Translations under genes and position numbers: made by a program
Shown here: positions 26,082 through 36,451 of the stretch, piece by piece
Layout of the letters: every line of letters starts with the position of its first letter
Numbering within the stretch: position 1 is the first letter of the stretch
Notes under the pieces: generated by a model
What the model was told of the DNA's origin: nothing
Seen by the model: only the letters and a program-made list of their open reading frames with translations
Databases searched by the model: none
From: Trichomonas vaginalis G3
Lineage: Eukaryota; Parabasalia; Trichomonadida; Trichomonadidae
NCBI RefSeq assembly: GCF_026262505.1
Contig: NC_067208.1
Span: 19,167,962-19,231,961, forward strand
Direction: 5' to 3'
Length of the DNA: 64,000 nucleotides

Positions 26082-29000
26082 ACTTATTCTCTTTGTTGGT
26101 CATTCCATCTCGACCACTATTTTTGGAATGACGATAGGTCTTATTTGGCCTTACAGTGGACCCTTTATTCATGTCGACTCCTATCAGGACTTCTAAAATA
26201 TGGGAAACAAGTTCAGAAGGAGGATTGACACCACCACCATCAAACACACAAACATCTCATTTTATTACAGTTGATCAGTACAATAAAACAGTTACTGAGC
26301 TTCAAAATCAGTTATTTAATTATAAAATGAAAATTGACGATCTAAGAATACATAACAATGAGGAAATTATACGATTAAAAAAGATAATTGCAAAATATGA
26401 AGGACCGTCAAATGAAATATTAACAAAAAACTCAACATCAAGTAGCAATTCATCACTATCTCCAAATTCACCAAGTAGAGAAGGTAATTTAGCTAGATCT
26501 TTAATAGATTCTAGTAGCAGTTTTTTAAATCATAACGATTTGATCGAAAAACTCGAAATAGCATCGAAAGAAAACGATGAATTACGAAAAGAAATAGAAG
26601 GATTTCATGAACTTTCTAGATCTCTACAAAATCAGCTTGATGAAAAAATAAATCAATGCGATGCACTAGTTAATGAAAAAAAGTCATCAGATAAAAATAT
26701 CGATCAACTGAAAAAACAAATTGAGCAGCTTAAATCACAATTTAAATTAGAAACCTCAAGATATGAAAAACAAATCGATGTTTACGAGCTTGAACTTGCA
26801 AAATTAGCAGATGAACATAATAATAAGAATGATCAATCTAATACATCAAATTCTGAATCTGAAATCAATAAATTAAAACAACAATTGATTAAATTACAAA
26901 ATGATTTGGATGAAGAGCGAGTAAAGAGTGTAGCAACCGAAGACAGACTAACAAAATTCAGAGAGGAGTCATCAAAAGCTATTTCAACATTAAAATCCCA
27001 AAATTCAAATCTTCAAGAGCAGCTTTCCCTTTCAAAGATAGAGCAAAACTCTGCTCAAAATGCTGGAAATGATGAATTATTGAAGATAAAATCAGAAATC
27101 GATGACAAAAACAACGAAATTAAAAATCTCCAACAAGAAATTTCAAATTTTGAGGAAGAAAATGCGAATTTAAATGCTAAAATAACAGAATTAGAGAAGT
27201 CTGCAAAGAAATCAATACAAACAATTTCGATTCTCGAGAAAGAAATTGATGATTTATCTGAAGAATTAGAAAAGCAACAAGTGACGAAGACAGAATCTAA
27301 TTCAGATGATTTTCAGAAGCAAGTTGAAGCAGTGAGACTCGTGAAAGAGGAAAATGATCAATTAAGGGACCAAATCAATCAGCTGACAGTATACAAAGAA
27401 AAAATGAACTCAATTCTAAAAGAAAACCAAAATCTCAAGTCGGAGTACATCAAAATGAAGGACGAGAACACATTACTAAGAGAAGAAAATGAGAGAATTA
27501 TGGAAGAATCAAATGCCGCGAAAGAAAATCTCAAGAAAGAGAACGAAAACCAGAAAAATGAAATTTCATCACTAACAAATGAAGATGAACTTTATAAACT
27601 TAGAGAAGAAAATGACAAATTAATTAAAAGCAGGGAGGCACAGAATGAAATCATTCAGAAACTCAATAATGAAATGAATCAAATGAAAGAGAAAGAAAAA
27701 GATTTCGACAAATTGGCACAAGAAAAGAAATTACTCAAAGATGAAAATGATAGATTAATTAACTCAGAAATGGAGGAGTTGGATAAATACAAGAAAGAAA
27801 ACCAAGATCTCAACAATGAATTACAAAGAATCAAAAACGAAAGACAGGAGAATGAAAATAAGGAAAATAATTTGAAACAAGGAAACGAACAACTCAACGA
27901 AGAATTGCAAAGAACAAAACAAACAGTAATAAACAAAGAAGAAGAACTTAAGAAAGTACGAGATGAAGCTGACAAATTAAGAAAAAAAATAGAAGAGTTA
28001 AAAGAGAAACAACAAAATCAAATTAACGACAACGAAGAACTAAGGAAAGAAATTAAATCAAGTGAAGAAAAAATGAAAGAAATTCAATCAGAGAATGAAA
28101 TTCTGAAGAAGCAGATAGAGAAAGAAGATGAAAATTCATCAAATATCAGCGATGATTTACAGAAATTAGTGAATAAATCACTGGTAAAAGAATCAATCGA
28201 TGAAAATAATGATGTGGAAACAATCGAAAATCTAAAGAAGGAAATCGAAGATCTGAAAAAAGAGAAGGATAATTTTGATTCAATCAGTATAGAAAATGAA
28301 GATCTTAGAAGTCAAGTAGAAGTATTAATAAAAGTAGAAGATGAAAGAAATCAAATGTCAGAAGAACTTGAAAAACTAAGAGCAAATTACAATGAACTTC
28401 AATCGCAGATTTCGAAACAAAATTTTGAAAATAATAAAGAGACTATTGAAAAATTGATTGGAGAAAAATCTAAACTTCAAGAAGAATTAGAGTCAATTAA
28501 GAATGAACTAGATTCAATCCAAGTAGAGAAAATTGAGTCAGAGAATGAATCAAGCTCAAAGATCATTGCCTTAACAGAAGAGATTGATGAACTCAAGAAT
28601 CAAATTAATAATATATCAGAACAGAAATCAACATTAGAATTCACAATTGATGAAATCAAAGCCCAAAACGAATCAGAAATTTCGCAGCTTAAGAAAGAGA
28701 ATGAAGATTTAAATAGTAAAATAGAGAGCTTATCTAAAGAAAATAATGAACTTAAGACTGAAATCGAAAATATCCAAAATTCCCATTCATTAAGCCTGCT
28801 AGAAACAGAGATGAACAACAAATTAACGAATCTTAATGAGGAAAATGATATGCTGAAGAATGAAAACGAAAACATCAAAAGAGAAAAAGAAGAAACTCTA
28901 GCTGAAAACAAATCACTAAAAGATACATTAGATTTCTTCGAGAAGAATTTGACAAAAATTAATGAACAAAACAAAGATAAAACCGAAGAATTAGATAAAC

Positions 29001-32000
29001 AAAAGAGAATCGTGCTGACTTTGACAGGCGAAAATAATGAATTGAAATCTAAACTAGATAAAATTAAAAATGATTATGAATTATTGCAAAAAGAGAATGA
29101 AAAACTCGAATCAGATATTGACAATCCCCAAAATTTGAGCTTACTTGAAGAGATGAACAGCAAACTTACTGCATTAACAGAAGAAAATAAAAAACTTAAG
29201 GAAGAAATAGAAGATTTACAAGCAGAAAATGAAGCACTTCAAAACACACATTCATTAAGCTTGTTAGAAACAGAAATGAATTCAAAGCTTACAAGTTTGA
29301 CTGAAGAAAATGGAAAACTCAAAAAAGAAAACGAAAAACTTAAGATTGATTTACAAAATAATTCAATAGAAAAAGAATTAAAATTAAAATTAACAAAACT
29401 TACAGAAGAAAACGAGAAACTTGGCAAAGAAAGCAAAGAATTAAAACAAATTATTGATCAAATGAATGATACTCACTCATTAAGTCTTCTTGAAACAGAG
29501 ATGAATAATAAACTCGCTTCCTTATCTGAAGAAAACAACAAACTCAAAGAAGAAAACAACAAACTCACGAAATCAAATGAAAAAGCAAAGACAGAGTATC
29601 AATCTCTCAAAACAATTGTTGATGAATACGGAAACGATTACGAAGAAATGAAACAAAAAATCGAAGATCTTAGCTTCGAAAATCAAAATATGCATTCGAA
29701 AATTGAGTTCTTAACACAAGAAAACAAAGAAATGAAAGATGAAATTGCTAAATTAAACCAAAACAGCGGAGATGATGACTACAACAAACAAGAAGTGATT
29801 GAATTAAGAGATGAAAATGAATCATTAATACACGAAAATTCGAATCTAAAACTTGAAATTGAAAAAATGAAATCAAAGTTAACAACTTTTTCACCGAAAG
29901 AAAAAGTAGAAATTCTTCAACAAGAAATAGCACAATTAACATCCAAAAATAAAGAATTAGAAGAAGAAATAAATCAATTAAAGAACAACAACAGCAGCTT
30001 TTTATCTTATAGCTCCCTTCTTAAAACTCCTCAACCACAGACATCAAAAAAGGGAATAAAATTAATAAATACAACATCAGTTCTGTCGACAAACAAAAAT
30101 GAAAGTGATGAGAATCTTGAAAACTTGAATGAAAGTTTGTTGCAGACTATCGAAAATCTGAGACATGAAAATGATAATTTGACTCAAGAGAATATTAAAT
30201 TGAAATCTCAGAAATCTCTGAAACTTCTTCAAGACATTAAATCACAGCTTGAGTTAAAAGACAACGAAATTAATGAACTAAAATCCAAAATTAATGATCT
30301 GAGCGAGAAAAATGAGCAAATCACCAAAATCAACGAGAGCTTACAGCTTCGTTCATCACCAACAAAAACAAAGAGCCTCGAATTGGAAAGAGATAAATTG
30401 CTTGAAAGAGCTGCCAAAGCAGAGTTAGAATTAGAAGATATTAAATCCAGACTCGATTCACTAGCAAAGGAAAACGACACCCTCAAGCTAAGACCTTCTC
30501 CAAGAAAGGTTAAAAGCGTTGAAGCAGAAAGAGATAACCTACTTGCAAGAACAACCAAGGCAGAACTTGATTTAGAGGATGCTAAAACAAAAATCAATGA
30601 TTTGACCAAAGAAAATAACATTCTCAAGCAAAGACCTTCCCCAACAAAGACTAAGCATATTCAAATAGAAAGGGATCATTTACTTGATAGAGCAACAAAA
30701 GCCGAGAAGCAACTGGAGGAAATGAAAGAAAATATTTCTGAATTGAGTATTGCAAAAGAAGAATTAGATTCACAACTTGCAAATTGCCAAAAGGAAATTA
30801 ACAGAATGACAGAAGTAGATGAGAATCTTAAGAAAAAATTAAACGATATGGACATTATTTCTGATGCTGTATCGAAAATAAGTAGAGCAAAGGACCAAAA
30901 AGAATTGAATACAAAGATCGAAGAACTGCAAAAAGAAAATCAGAAATTACAAACAAAGAATGCTGAACTAGCAGAAGAAATAAATTCTAGTAAATTTTCT
31001 CCAAGACAAAGCAAAACAATTCAAGAATTTAGACAGAAATTCGAAGAAATTTCCAAAGAAAATGAAAAACTAAACAAAAGAATTTCTGAATTGGAGTTTG
31101 AGAGGAATAGCAACAACACTTCAACAAAGATAAACCGTCAAAAGATATCAGAGCTGGAAAATATTAATTTTTCAATGCAGAAGCAAATAGTTTCTCTCGA
31201 AAACGAAAAAAAATTCACCAAAAACAAAATAGCCGAATTAGAGAATGAAAAATTAATTCTAAATAATAGAATTGATTCATTAATTTCAAATAAGTCTTCT
31301 CCAGAGAATGAAATAAGGCAAATGTCACAAACAATCGAAGGATTGAAAAATACAATTACAGATCTTACAAAGCAAATCAGAAAATTGCAAAAGGAGAATG
31401 ACACTCTTAGGGAAAGCTCAATGATGATTGCAGGGGAAGAAAGCAAAGAAGAAACTAAACTCAAAGAAGAAATCGCAGAACTTAAATTCCGTTTGTCACA
31501 AATGCAATCAGAGTTAATAAATGCAAATTCTAAGCTTTCGGATGCAATTAGTTCGGACAGACAAAACTTCAGCAATAATACTGATGAAGTAACTAAAGCT
31601 AACGAGAATAAAATCAAATCATTAAATACAAAATTGAAAAAACTATCAGAAGAGAAAAAGAAACTTCAAAATCAAAACAATAAACTTTTGCAAGATCTTG
31701 AAAAATTTAGATCAGAATATGAAAATATAAGAAGTTTCATTGATCAAAAAGGAGATAAAGAACAAAAAGATGAAGAATACACTTTGCTTCAAGAAAAATA
31801 CATTCAACTCCAGAAAGAATCAATTTCATTGAATTCACAATTAAATGAATTACAGTCATCAAGAAAGACAATTAGAACATTGCAAAGGAAACTTAAATCT
31901 CTTGAAAATAATGCAAATTCAATAATGGAAACAGACAGACATTGCCATTGTTCCGAAGCATTAGAACAATTTAAACAAGAAGTGCTAGAGTTAAAGGAAA

Positions 32001-32205
32001 TTATCCTCAAAAACGACGAAGCTTCATCTAAGATTTCAAAACAGATATCATCTCAAAGCGATGAGATCAAATTATTAAGAATTCATTCAAAAGTAACCGA
32101 TTCAACAGAAAAATTGGCAAGGATGACAACAAAAGCAATCAGTAATACTGCACATTTTATTTCAGAACAACACAACGAATTAATGATAAAAATGAGAGAA
32201 TGAGC
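26082..32205. other. Unique spacer between the inverted arms
   Basis: Left-arm similarity ends at 26081 and right-arm similarity starts at 32206. The coiled-coil gene fills the spacer almost exactly: its stop codon ends two bases before the right arm, and only 89 bases lie upstream of its ATG. Confidence 0.85.
26171..32203 (+). CDS. Giant coiled-coil protein (2010 aa)
   Basis: I use the ATG at 26171; the frame also opens at a GTG at 26156. After a ~40-residue Ser/Thr/Pro-rich head, nearly the whole protein is a heptad-type coiled coil rich in Glu, Lys, Asn and Leu. It contains four copies of a SLLE(TE)MN.KL..L.EEN unit (near residues 875, 990, 1030 and 1105). It also has three ~42-residue repeats with an R.SP(T/R)K motif (from residue 1394), which are candidate proline-directed kinase sites. 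A HCHC near residue 1925 is the only Cys/His cluster. Trichomonad genomes have many such proteins, often labelled viral A-type inclusion protein, though that name is only descriptive. A cytoskeletal or centrosomal scaffold role is plausible. The frame is intact over 6 kb. Confidence 0.9.
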   Translation: MSTPIRTSKIWETSSEGGLTPPPSNTQTSHFITVDQYNKTVTELQNQLFNYKMKIDDLRIHNNEEIIRLKKIIAKYEGPSNEILTKNSTSSSNSSLSPNSPSREGNLARSLIDSSSSFLNHNDLIEKLEIASKENDELRKEIEGFHELSRSLQNQLDEKINQCDALVNEKKSSDKNIDQLKKQIEQLKSQFKLETSRYEKQIDVYELELAKLADEHNNKNDQSNTSNSESEINKLKQQLIKLQNDLDEERVKSVATEDRLTKFREESSKAISTLKSQNSNLQEQLSLSKIEQNSAQNAGNDELLKIKSEIDDKNNEIKNLQQEISNFEEENANLNAKITELEKSAKKSIQTISILEKEIDDLSEELEKQQVTKTESNSDDFQKQVEAVRLVKEENDQLRDQINQLTVYKEKMNSILKENQNLKSEYIKMKDENTLLREENERIMEESNAAKENLKKENENQKNEISSLTNEDELYKLREENDKLIKSREAQNEIIQKLNNEMNQMKEKEKDFDKLAQEKKLLKDENDRLINSEMEELDKYKKENQDLNNELQRIKNERQENENKENNLKQGNEQLNEELQRTKQTVINKEEELKKVRDEADKLRKKIEELKEKQQNQINDNEELRKEIKSSEEKMKEIQSENEILKKQIEKEDENSSNISDDLQKLVNKSLVKESIDENNDVETIENLKKEIEDLKKEKDNFDSISIENEDLRSQVEVLIKVEDERNQMSEELEKLRANYNELQSQISKQNFENNKETIEKLIGEKSKLQEELESIKNELDSIQVEKIESENESSSKIIALTEEIDELKNQINNISEQKSTLEFTIDEIKAQNESEISQLKKENEDLNSKIESLSKENNELKTEIENIQNSHSLSLLETEMNNKLTNLNEENDMLKNENENIKREKEETLAENKSLKDTLDFFEKNLTKINEQNKDKTEELDKQKRIVLTLTGENNELKSKLDKIKNDYELLQKENEKLESDIDNPQNLSLLEEMNSKLTALTEENKKLKEEIEDLQAENEALQNTHSLSLLETEMNSKLTSLTEENGKLKKENEKLKIDLQNNSIEKELKLKLTKLTEENEKLGKESKELKQIIDQMNDTHSLSLLETEMNNKLASLSEENNKLKEENNKLTKSNEKAKTEYQSLKTIVDEYGNDYEEMKQKIEDLSFENQNMHSKIEFLTQENKEMKDEIAKLNQNSGDDDYNKQEVIELRDENESLIHENSNLKLEIEKMKSKLTTFSPKEKVEILQQEIAQLTSKNKELEEEINQLKNNNSSFLSYSSLLKTPQPQTSKKGIKLINTTSVLSTNKNESDENLENLNESLLQTIENLRHENDNLTQENIKLKSQKSLKLLQDIKSQLELKDNEINELKSKINDLSEKNEQITKINESLQLRSSPTKTKSLELERDKLLERAAKAELELEDIKSRLDSLAKENDTLKLRPSPRKVKSVEAERDNLLARTTKAELDLEDAKTKINDLTKENNILKQRPSPTKTKHIQIERDHLLDRATKAEKQLEEMKENISELSIAKEELDSQLANCQKEINRMTEVDENLKKKLNDMDIISDAVSKISRAKDQKELNTKIEELQKENQKLQTKNAELAEEINSSKFSPRQSKTIQEFRQKFEEISKENEKLNKRISELEFERNSNNTSTKINRQKISELENINFSMQKQIVSLENEKKFTKNKIAELENEKLILNNRIDSLISNKSSPENEIRQMSQTIEGLKNTITDLTKQIRKLQKENDTLRESSMMIAGEESKEETKLKEEIAELKFRLSQMQSELINANSKLSDAISSDRQNFSNNTDEVTKANENKIKSLNTKLKKLSEEKKKLQNQNNKLLQDLEKFRSEYENIRSFIDQKGDKEQKDEEYTLLQEKYIQLQKESISLNSQLNELQSSRKTIRTLQRKLKSLENNANSIMETDRHCHCSEALEQFKQEVLELKEIILKNDEASSKISKQISSQSDEIKLLRIHSKVTDSTEKLARMTTKAISNTAHFISEQHNELMIKMRE

Positions 32206-32410
32206 CAAATAAATGTATTTTTATTTGTATTATGTATGTAAATATTTTAATGTTAAGAGTTATTACTAATAAAACCATTTTTCATCATTATATGCTTATA
32301 AATGTTACTGTTTTATATGATGCTTGTTATTATATATTTATAGGGATTAAAATGTTATCATGAAAGTTATATGTTTCATTAATTTCAAATGTTTATTAAA
32401 TGTTTTCATT

Positions 32411-33235
32411 TTAATAATCCAAATCAAGATTTGGTGATCCTGAAAAAAGCCGTTCAATATCATAGATATCTATCATTGTTTTTGAAATATTAGCGTTACT
32501 CACACATTTAACTGTACTACTCAAGATGTCAACTTCAACATCGGATTCAGGAGTACTTTTCTCATCCATGAGGGCTTTATAATTTATCTTGGTAGATTCA
32601 TCTGGATGGTTGATGCAATGAATTATAATTTCTGATATTTGTGTTTCCCATAAAGCATCCTTATCCATGCACCCATGAACAATTTCTATTTGCAGCATCT
32701 TGTCCATTTCAAGGGATGACATTACATGTTTATTATTTTTAATTAATTGATATCTCTGATAGATGTCTTCAATCACATCGTAGTAGATAATTGGAAGCCA
32801 TTTGCAAAATAGAATAGCATCATCAACGTCAATTTTGGCGCAGAAAATTTCTATTTTTCCTGAAGCATTGTATAGCTTGATCCAGTCAAATAAGTTGAAT
32901 GGGAAAATGAAATTGTCTTTTTTTGTAAAATTTGATTTCATGTATAACTCAGGATATCCATTATCGACGTAAACGACAGAGATATTATAAAATAATGGCT
33001 TTTTCATCTTTGACAGTGCAAACAATGTTGGACCTATTAACATATTTTGCCTTTCTGCTTCACTAACACTGCAAAATGATTCACCACTAGACATCATTCT
33101 TGTTATGATCCTACGGAACAAAACTTCAGGAACCGTATTTTCAGGATATATCAGTTCTGGAGACCAAAAGTTAGCATTGTGCACTGATTCTGTTTTTCCA
33201 CTAGCTGATTCCTGAGCTGGTGAATGCTCATTCAT
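32411..33235 (-). CDS. Unrecognised host-family protein (274 aa), intact copy
   Basis: This is the intact right-arm counterpart of the nonsense-bearing gene at 25052. It starts eight bases after an initiator-like TCATT (reverse strand, about 33243-33247). The N-terminus is Ser/Glu-rich, and the middle alternates hydrophobic segments (FNLFDWIKLY, CKWLPIIYYD). No signal peptide or catalytic motif is evident. Its function is unknown. Confidence 0.75.
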   Translation of the reverse strand: MNEHSPAQESASGKTESVHNANFWSPELIYPENTVPEVLFRRIITRMMSSGESFCSVSEAERQNMLIGPTLFALSKMKKPLFYNISVVYVDNGYPELYMKSNFTKKDNFIFPFNLFDWIKLYNASGKIEIFCAKIDVDDAILFCKWLPIIYYDVIEDIYQRYQLIKNNKHVMSSLEMDKMLQIEIVHGCMDKDALWETQISEIIIHCINHPDESTKINYKALMDEKSTPESDVEVDILSSTVKCVSNANISKTMIDIYDIERLFSGSPNLDLDY

Positions 33236-33405
33236 TTATAAAAATGATTTTATGAAGCGCAGAAATAATTGTGAGCAATAAAATTCAGACACATTAAAAA
33301 TGATTCAATTGTTATTCTCGATTTATTTTATACAATGCATAGTACATCATTTATTTAATTCATTGTGTTAAATAATATTAAAATTGCGATTCATATTGAA
33401 TATAC

Positions 33406-33411
33406 TATATT
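33406..33411. other. Empty target site for the Maverick
   Basis: TATATT (the complement of AATATA) occurs once here, with both flanks matching the two flanks of element 1 in the opposite arm. It shows the pre-insertion state and confirms the element ends to the base. Confidence 0.93.
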
Positions 33412-33763
33412 TACTTCATTCGTATTCACTTTAAATCAGAGATGAAAAAACGAGTAAAGATCGTTTACTGACTCATACTTGCTATTCTGTATTTTTTTTT
33501 TGGTGTGAGAGACAATGTCTTATATTTTTTGCAAATCTGATAAATACTATGATTTGGCATAATATGATCATATGATTAATAAATCAAAAATGAAAATAAT
33601 AATAAAAAAATATGATCATTTTATTAGATATGCTTCACAAGTAAGAGAGTATCAAAAAAATGAGAGGGTATCAAGTGAGTATAAGTTCATCTTTAATAAT
33701 ATTAATAATAAATTTAAAATTAAAATATTTTCTTGTTTTAGGTATATCACATTCACATCATTT

Positions 33764-33881
33764 CTAAATTGTTAAGAAGTTTGATAAACACTTAATGTAA
33801 ATCCTTATCATGCAAAAAACTCCATTGAAAAAATCGATAGTGTCCAAATCTAATATTCTTTCAATATCTTTCCACTCTCTT
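33764..33881 (-). pseudogene. 3' fragment of the 440-aa gene cut by element 2
   Basis: This segment encodes the last ~38 residues of the gene intact at 6439-7761, ending in the same TAG. The rest of the gene lies 25 kb away at 58861-60070. The break falls exactly at the CTCTT duplication. Confidence 0.85.
33877..33881. other. Target site duplication, left of element 2
   Basis: CTCTT here and at 58861-58865 flank element 2. The uninterrupted gene copy has a single complement at 7644-7648. Confidence 0.85.
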
Positions 33882-34041
33882 AAAAAAAAAAAAAAAAAAA
33901 AAAAGGTAGTGGGGCTTCCAGGGGCTGCGCCCCTTCTAGCCCTGAAGATGTTTAGTATAACTTTGTCCGGACAAGTAAGGGTCTATCGTCGCTACAGGAA
34001 AAGTTACAGGCGTTCTAAGGAAGTATACTTTGAGAAGCCTT
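33882..34041. repeat. Left terminal inverted repeat of element 2
   Basis: After 23 A residues, GGTAGTGGGGC starts ~137 bases that match the right terminus in inverted orientation. A hairpin GGGGC TGC GCCCC follows (about 33919-33931). The right repeat has GGCAC TTC GTGCC at the same place, so the stem sequence changes but pairing is kept. Confidence 0.85.
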
Positions 34042-34169
34042 TTCCCCATTATAGAACGATAGGACAGTTATTTTACAAAACTGACAACACTTTGACCGAG
34101 TAGTTTTTTGTGCTGAACAAATAGTGTCATATAAACATCTGTCAAAAACTGTTTTTTACTTCACTTAAA

Positions 34170-34961
34170 ATGCCACGTAAGCTACGTAAGAATATACGTA
34201 AGAGGAAGAGAGCATTGAAACATCCAATAGTAAAACTGACACCACAACAACAGTTGCAACAACAAATTATGAATGACCCCACTATGTTGCAACAAATGTC
34301 AAGCAATCCTATGCTTTTAAACCGAGTTCTTGGTGCACAGAGTGGAGGTTTAAGAGCGGCACTTTTAGCGAAAATGGCAGGCTATGGTGGAGCTGCAGAC
34401 GGAACAGCCTATAACCCTCAAAGTCAAATGAATTTGAGTTCACTCAAAAATCAAATATCAGATGTCAAAAAGTCAAACATAGACATACAGAAGCAAATAA
34501 GTGAAAACGAAAAGAAACTAGAATATGACAGACACACAAAGAAACTCAATGAGTTAAACGTAGAGAAAAAGAAGAAAGAAGAACAACTGAAAGAACTAAG
34601 TACAGAGGAATATGCGAAAAAAGTGTCAGAAAAAGCAGCAGAAGTAGCAAAAATGGAACAAGATGTTGTAAATTTGAAAAACCATACTACTCAATATAAA
34701 GTACTGAAAGATGAAGAAATAAAACAAAAAGCCCTGAAGACATATATGGATAGCGATGAGTATAAAAAAGAAGTTGAAGCAAATGTAAAGGCAGAAAAAC
34801 TTTTACAGTTGCAAAACCAAACCGTACAGTATGAAAACTTAGCACAAGAAAGTAAAAATAACGACGCAGCCATGCAAAAGGCAATGAAAAGCGCAGAATA
34901 TATAAAAGCTAACAATGACTGGTTAGATGCCAAGCCAACGCTAAAGCAGCCCAACTTATAG
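34170..34961 (+). CDS. Large element-2 protein, N-terminal part (263 aa)
   Basis: The protein starts with a strongly basic segment (MPRKLRKNIRKRKR), then Gln-rich and Gly/Ala-rich parts (to about residue 90) and a long coiled coil (about 95-230). The stop at 34961 comes from a frameshift near 34930-34945, since the adjacent frame continues the coiled coil into the 477-aa frame with no ATG until 35015. The basic head could bind DNA or an acidic partner in the virion. No family is recognised. Confidence 0.65.
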   Translation: MPRKLRKNIRKRKRALKHPIVKLTPQQQLQQQIMNDPTMLQQMSSNPMLLNRVLGAQSGGLRAALLAKMAGYGGAADGTAYNPQSQMNLSSLKNQISDVKKSNIDIQKQISENEKKLEYDRHTKKLNELNVEKKKKEEQLKELSTEEYAKKVSEKAAEVAKMEQDVVNLKNHTTQYKVLKDEEIKQKALKTYMDSDEYKKEVEANVKAEKLLQLQNQTVQYENLAQESKNNDAAMQKAMKSAEYIKANNDWLDAKPTLKQPNL

Positions 34962-35014
34962 GGTCAATAAGGACAAAAATACAAGCGGATGAAGACAGTT
35001 CAAATGAAGCTTTA

Positions 35015-36448
35015 ATGAATGCTGACTTTAAGAACGCCTTCGAAGCTCTTCATAGTAAGGTGAAACTAGTGAACGACTTCTCATCTGGAAAGAAACTGAA
35101 GTCTGAAGGTTTCGACAAAGAGTTAAGAGAAGTAGCACAAAATATGACGAAAATAACAGATGCAGCAACGAGACAGGCAGTTCAAAGTGCCTATGACGCC
35201 GTTAGAGCAACTGTTGTGGAAAGTCAAGAAAAAGAGTTACAACAGACCAAAACAGACCTAGTAAATGCTTTCTTAAAAACGAAAAGTCAGGTAGGACACT
35301 ATGCTGCAGATGGAACATATGTGCCAGCTGGTGGAACTTATATACCAGCTGGTGGAACTTATATACTAGCTAGTGGAACTTATATACCACCAAACCCTCC
35401 AAGAGAAGCACCTGCACCAGGACTACCTAAAACATTTACATCGTCACATGGACACAGACACAGGCATGCACCAAAACCAACACAACAACCAACAGTTCAA
35501 AATCCAGCACAACCACAACCAGCACAGCAACCAACAGTTCAAAACACTGCACCACAACCAACAGTTCAAAACACTGCACCACAACCAACAGTTCAAAACA
35601 CTGCACCACAACCAACAGTTCAAAACCCTGCACAACAACAACCACAAACAGAGCAAGGACATAAAAGAAGTAGAGAACAAGGAAACCAAGATTTCTTAAA
35701 AATGCTTAAAGAAGACTATGGTTACCCAGCTACTCTTGACTTTAGTGACAGATATAAAGAAGCTATTAGAAAGTTCAAGGAAGGAAATACTGACCCGAAC
35801 CTATTTAGCTTTATGGCTCAGCACCAAATGGGATATAATTTCAAACCTGGAAAATACAAGCTCGCTAAGGGATATGATTTAATAGCATATCATCCAAATG
35901 ACATGACTGAATTTACTCCGAGATATTTGGTGTCAGAGCTAAATGACAATTCAACTCTCTTCATGAAACGCGTAAAAAATAGAGACGGAACGAAAGAAGA
36001 AAGGTTTATGAGTCCGGATGACTTAGATAGGGAACTTGTTAAAAACGGTCTCGGAATATATGAAATGCCAGCAGATGAGGTACAAGAAACTCCACAGGAA
36101 GAAGTTCAGATACAACCAGACATGGAAGAAATAGTTCAGCAACAACAGCTAGAAGAGCCAGAAGGAAACGAACAAGTCCCTCCTTTGGAAACTAACTTCA
36201 CAGAACTAGATGAAGATTTGGAACAGCCGAAAAATCTTGACCCTCAACAAGAGTATGAGGTGAATATGGAATCTTTCCAAGAGTCTAAGAAAAATTCGGC
36301 TGACATGGTAGAAGAATATCGAAAAATGTTTGCCGACATACAAAAGACTCCAACATCAGATGAAAATATTCAGCATAGAATGGAAGAACTGAAAGAAAAT
36401 GTACACAAATACAACAACCCTTTTTACTTACGAGCATATAACGTTTAA
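35015..36448 (+). CDS. Large element-2 protein, middle part (477 aa)
   Basis: This continues the 263-aa frame. It contains four tandem copies of a GTY(I/V)PAG-like 8-residue repeat (about residues 104-135) and four copies of TAPQPTVQN (about 166-205) coded by 27-bp repeats. The C-terminal part (from ~230) is acidic and folded-looking. It ends in TAA at 36446-36448, and the same frame stays open afterwards. The repeats suggest a flexible linker or surface-exposed region of a structural protein. Confidence 0.65.
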   Translation: MNADFKNAFEALHSKVKLVNDFSSGKKLKSEGFDKELREVAQNMTKITDAATRQAVQSAYDAVRATVVESQEKELQQTKTDLVNAFLKTKSQVGHYAADGTYVPAGGTYIPAGGTYILASGTYIPPNPPREAPAPGLPKTFTSSHGHRHRHAPKPTQQPTVQNPAQPQPAQQPTVQNTAPQPTVQNTAPQPTVQNTAPQPTVQNPAQQQPQTEQGHKRSREQGNQDFLKMLKEDYGYPATLDFSDRYKEAIRKFKEGNTDPNLFSFMAQHQMGYNFKPGKYKLAKGYDLIAYHPNDMTEFTPRYLVSELNDNSTLFMKRVKNRDGTKEERFMSPDDLDRELVKNGLGIYEMPADEVQETPQEEVQIQPDMEEIVQQQQLEEPEGNEQVPPLETNFTELDEDLEQPKNLDPQQEYEVNMESFQESKKNSADMVEEYRKMFADIQKTPTSDENIQHRMEELKENVHKYNNPFYLRAYNV

Positions 36449-36451
36449 TCT

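Noticed and set aside
26156-26170. GTG start of the coiled-coil gene
   Set aside because: An ATG five codons later (26171) is the conventional eukaryotic start.
27679-32010. Several reverse Ser/Phe/Leu-rich frames within the coiled-coil gene
   Set aside because: Antisense of a Glu/Lys/Asn-rich coding sequence gives such frames automatically.
33810-34103. 97-codon frame across the left terminus of element 2
   Set aside because: It crosses the host/element junction and the poly-A tract; most of it is terminal repeat.
35436-35689. Reverse frames rich in Val/Leu/Trp/Cys
   Set aside because: They mirror the PQPTVQN repeats of the forward structural gene.
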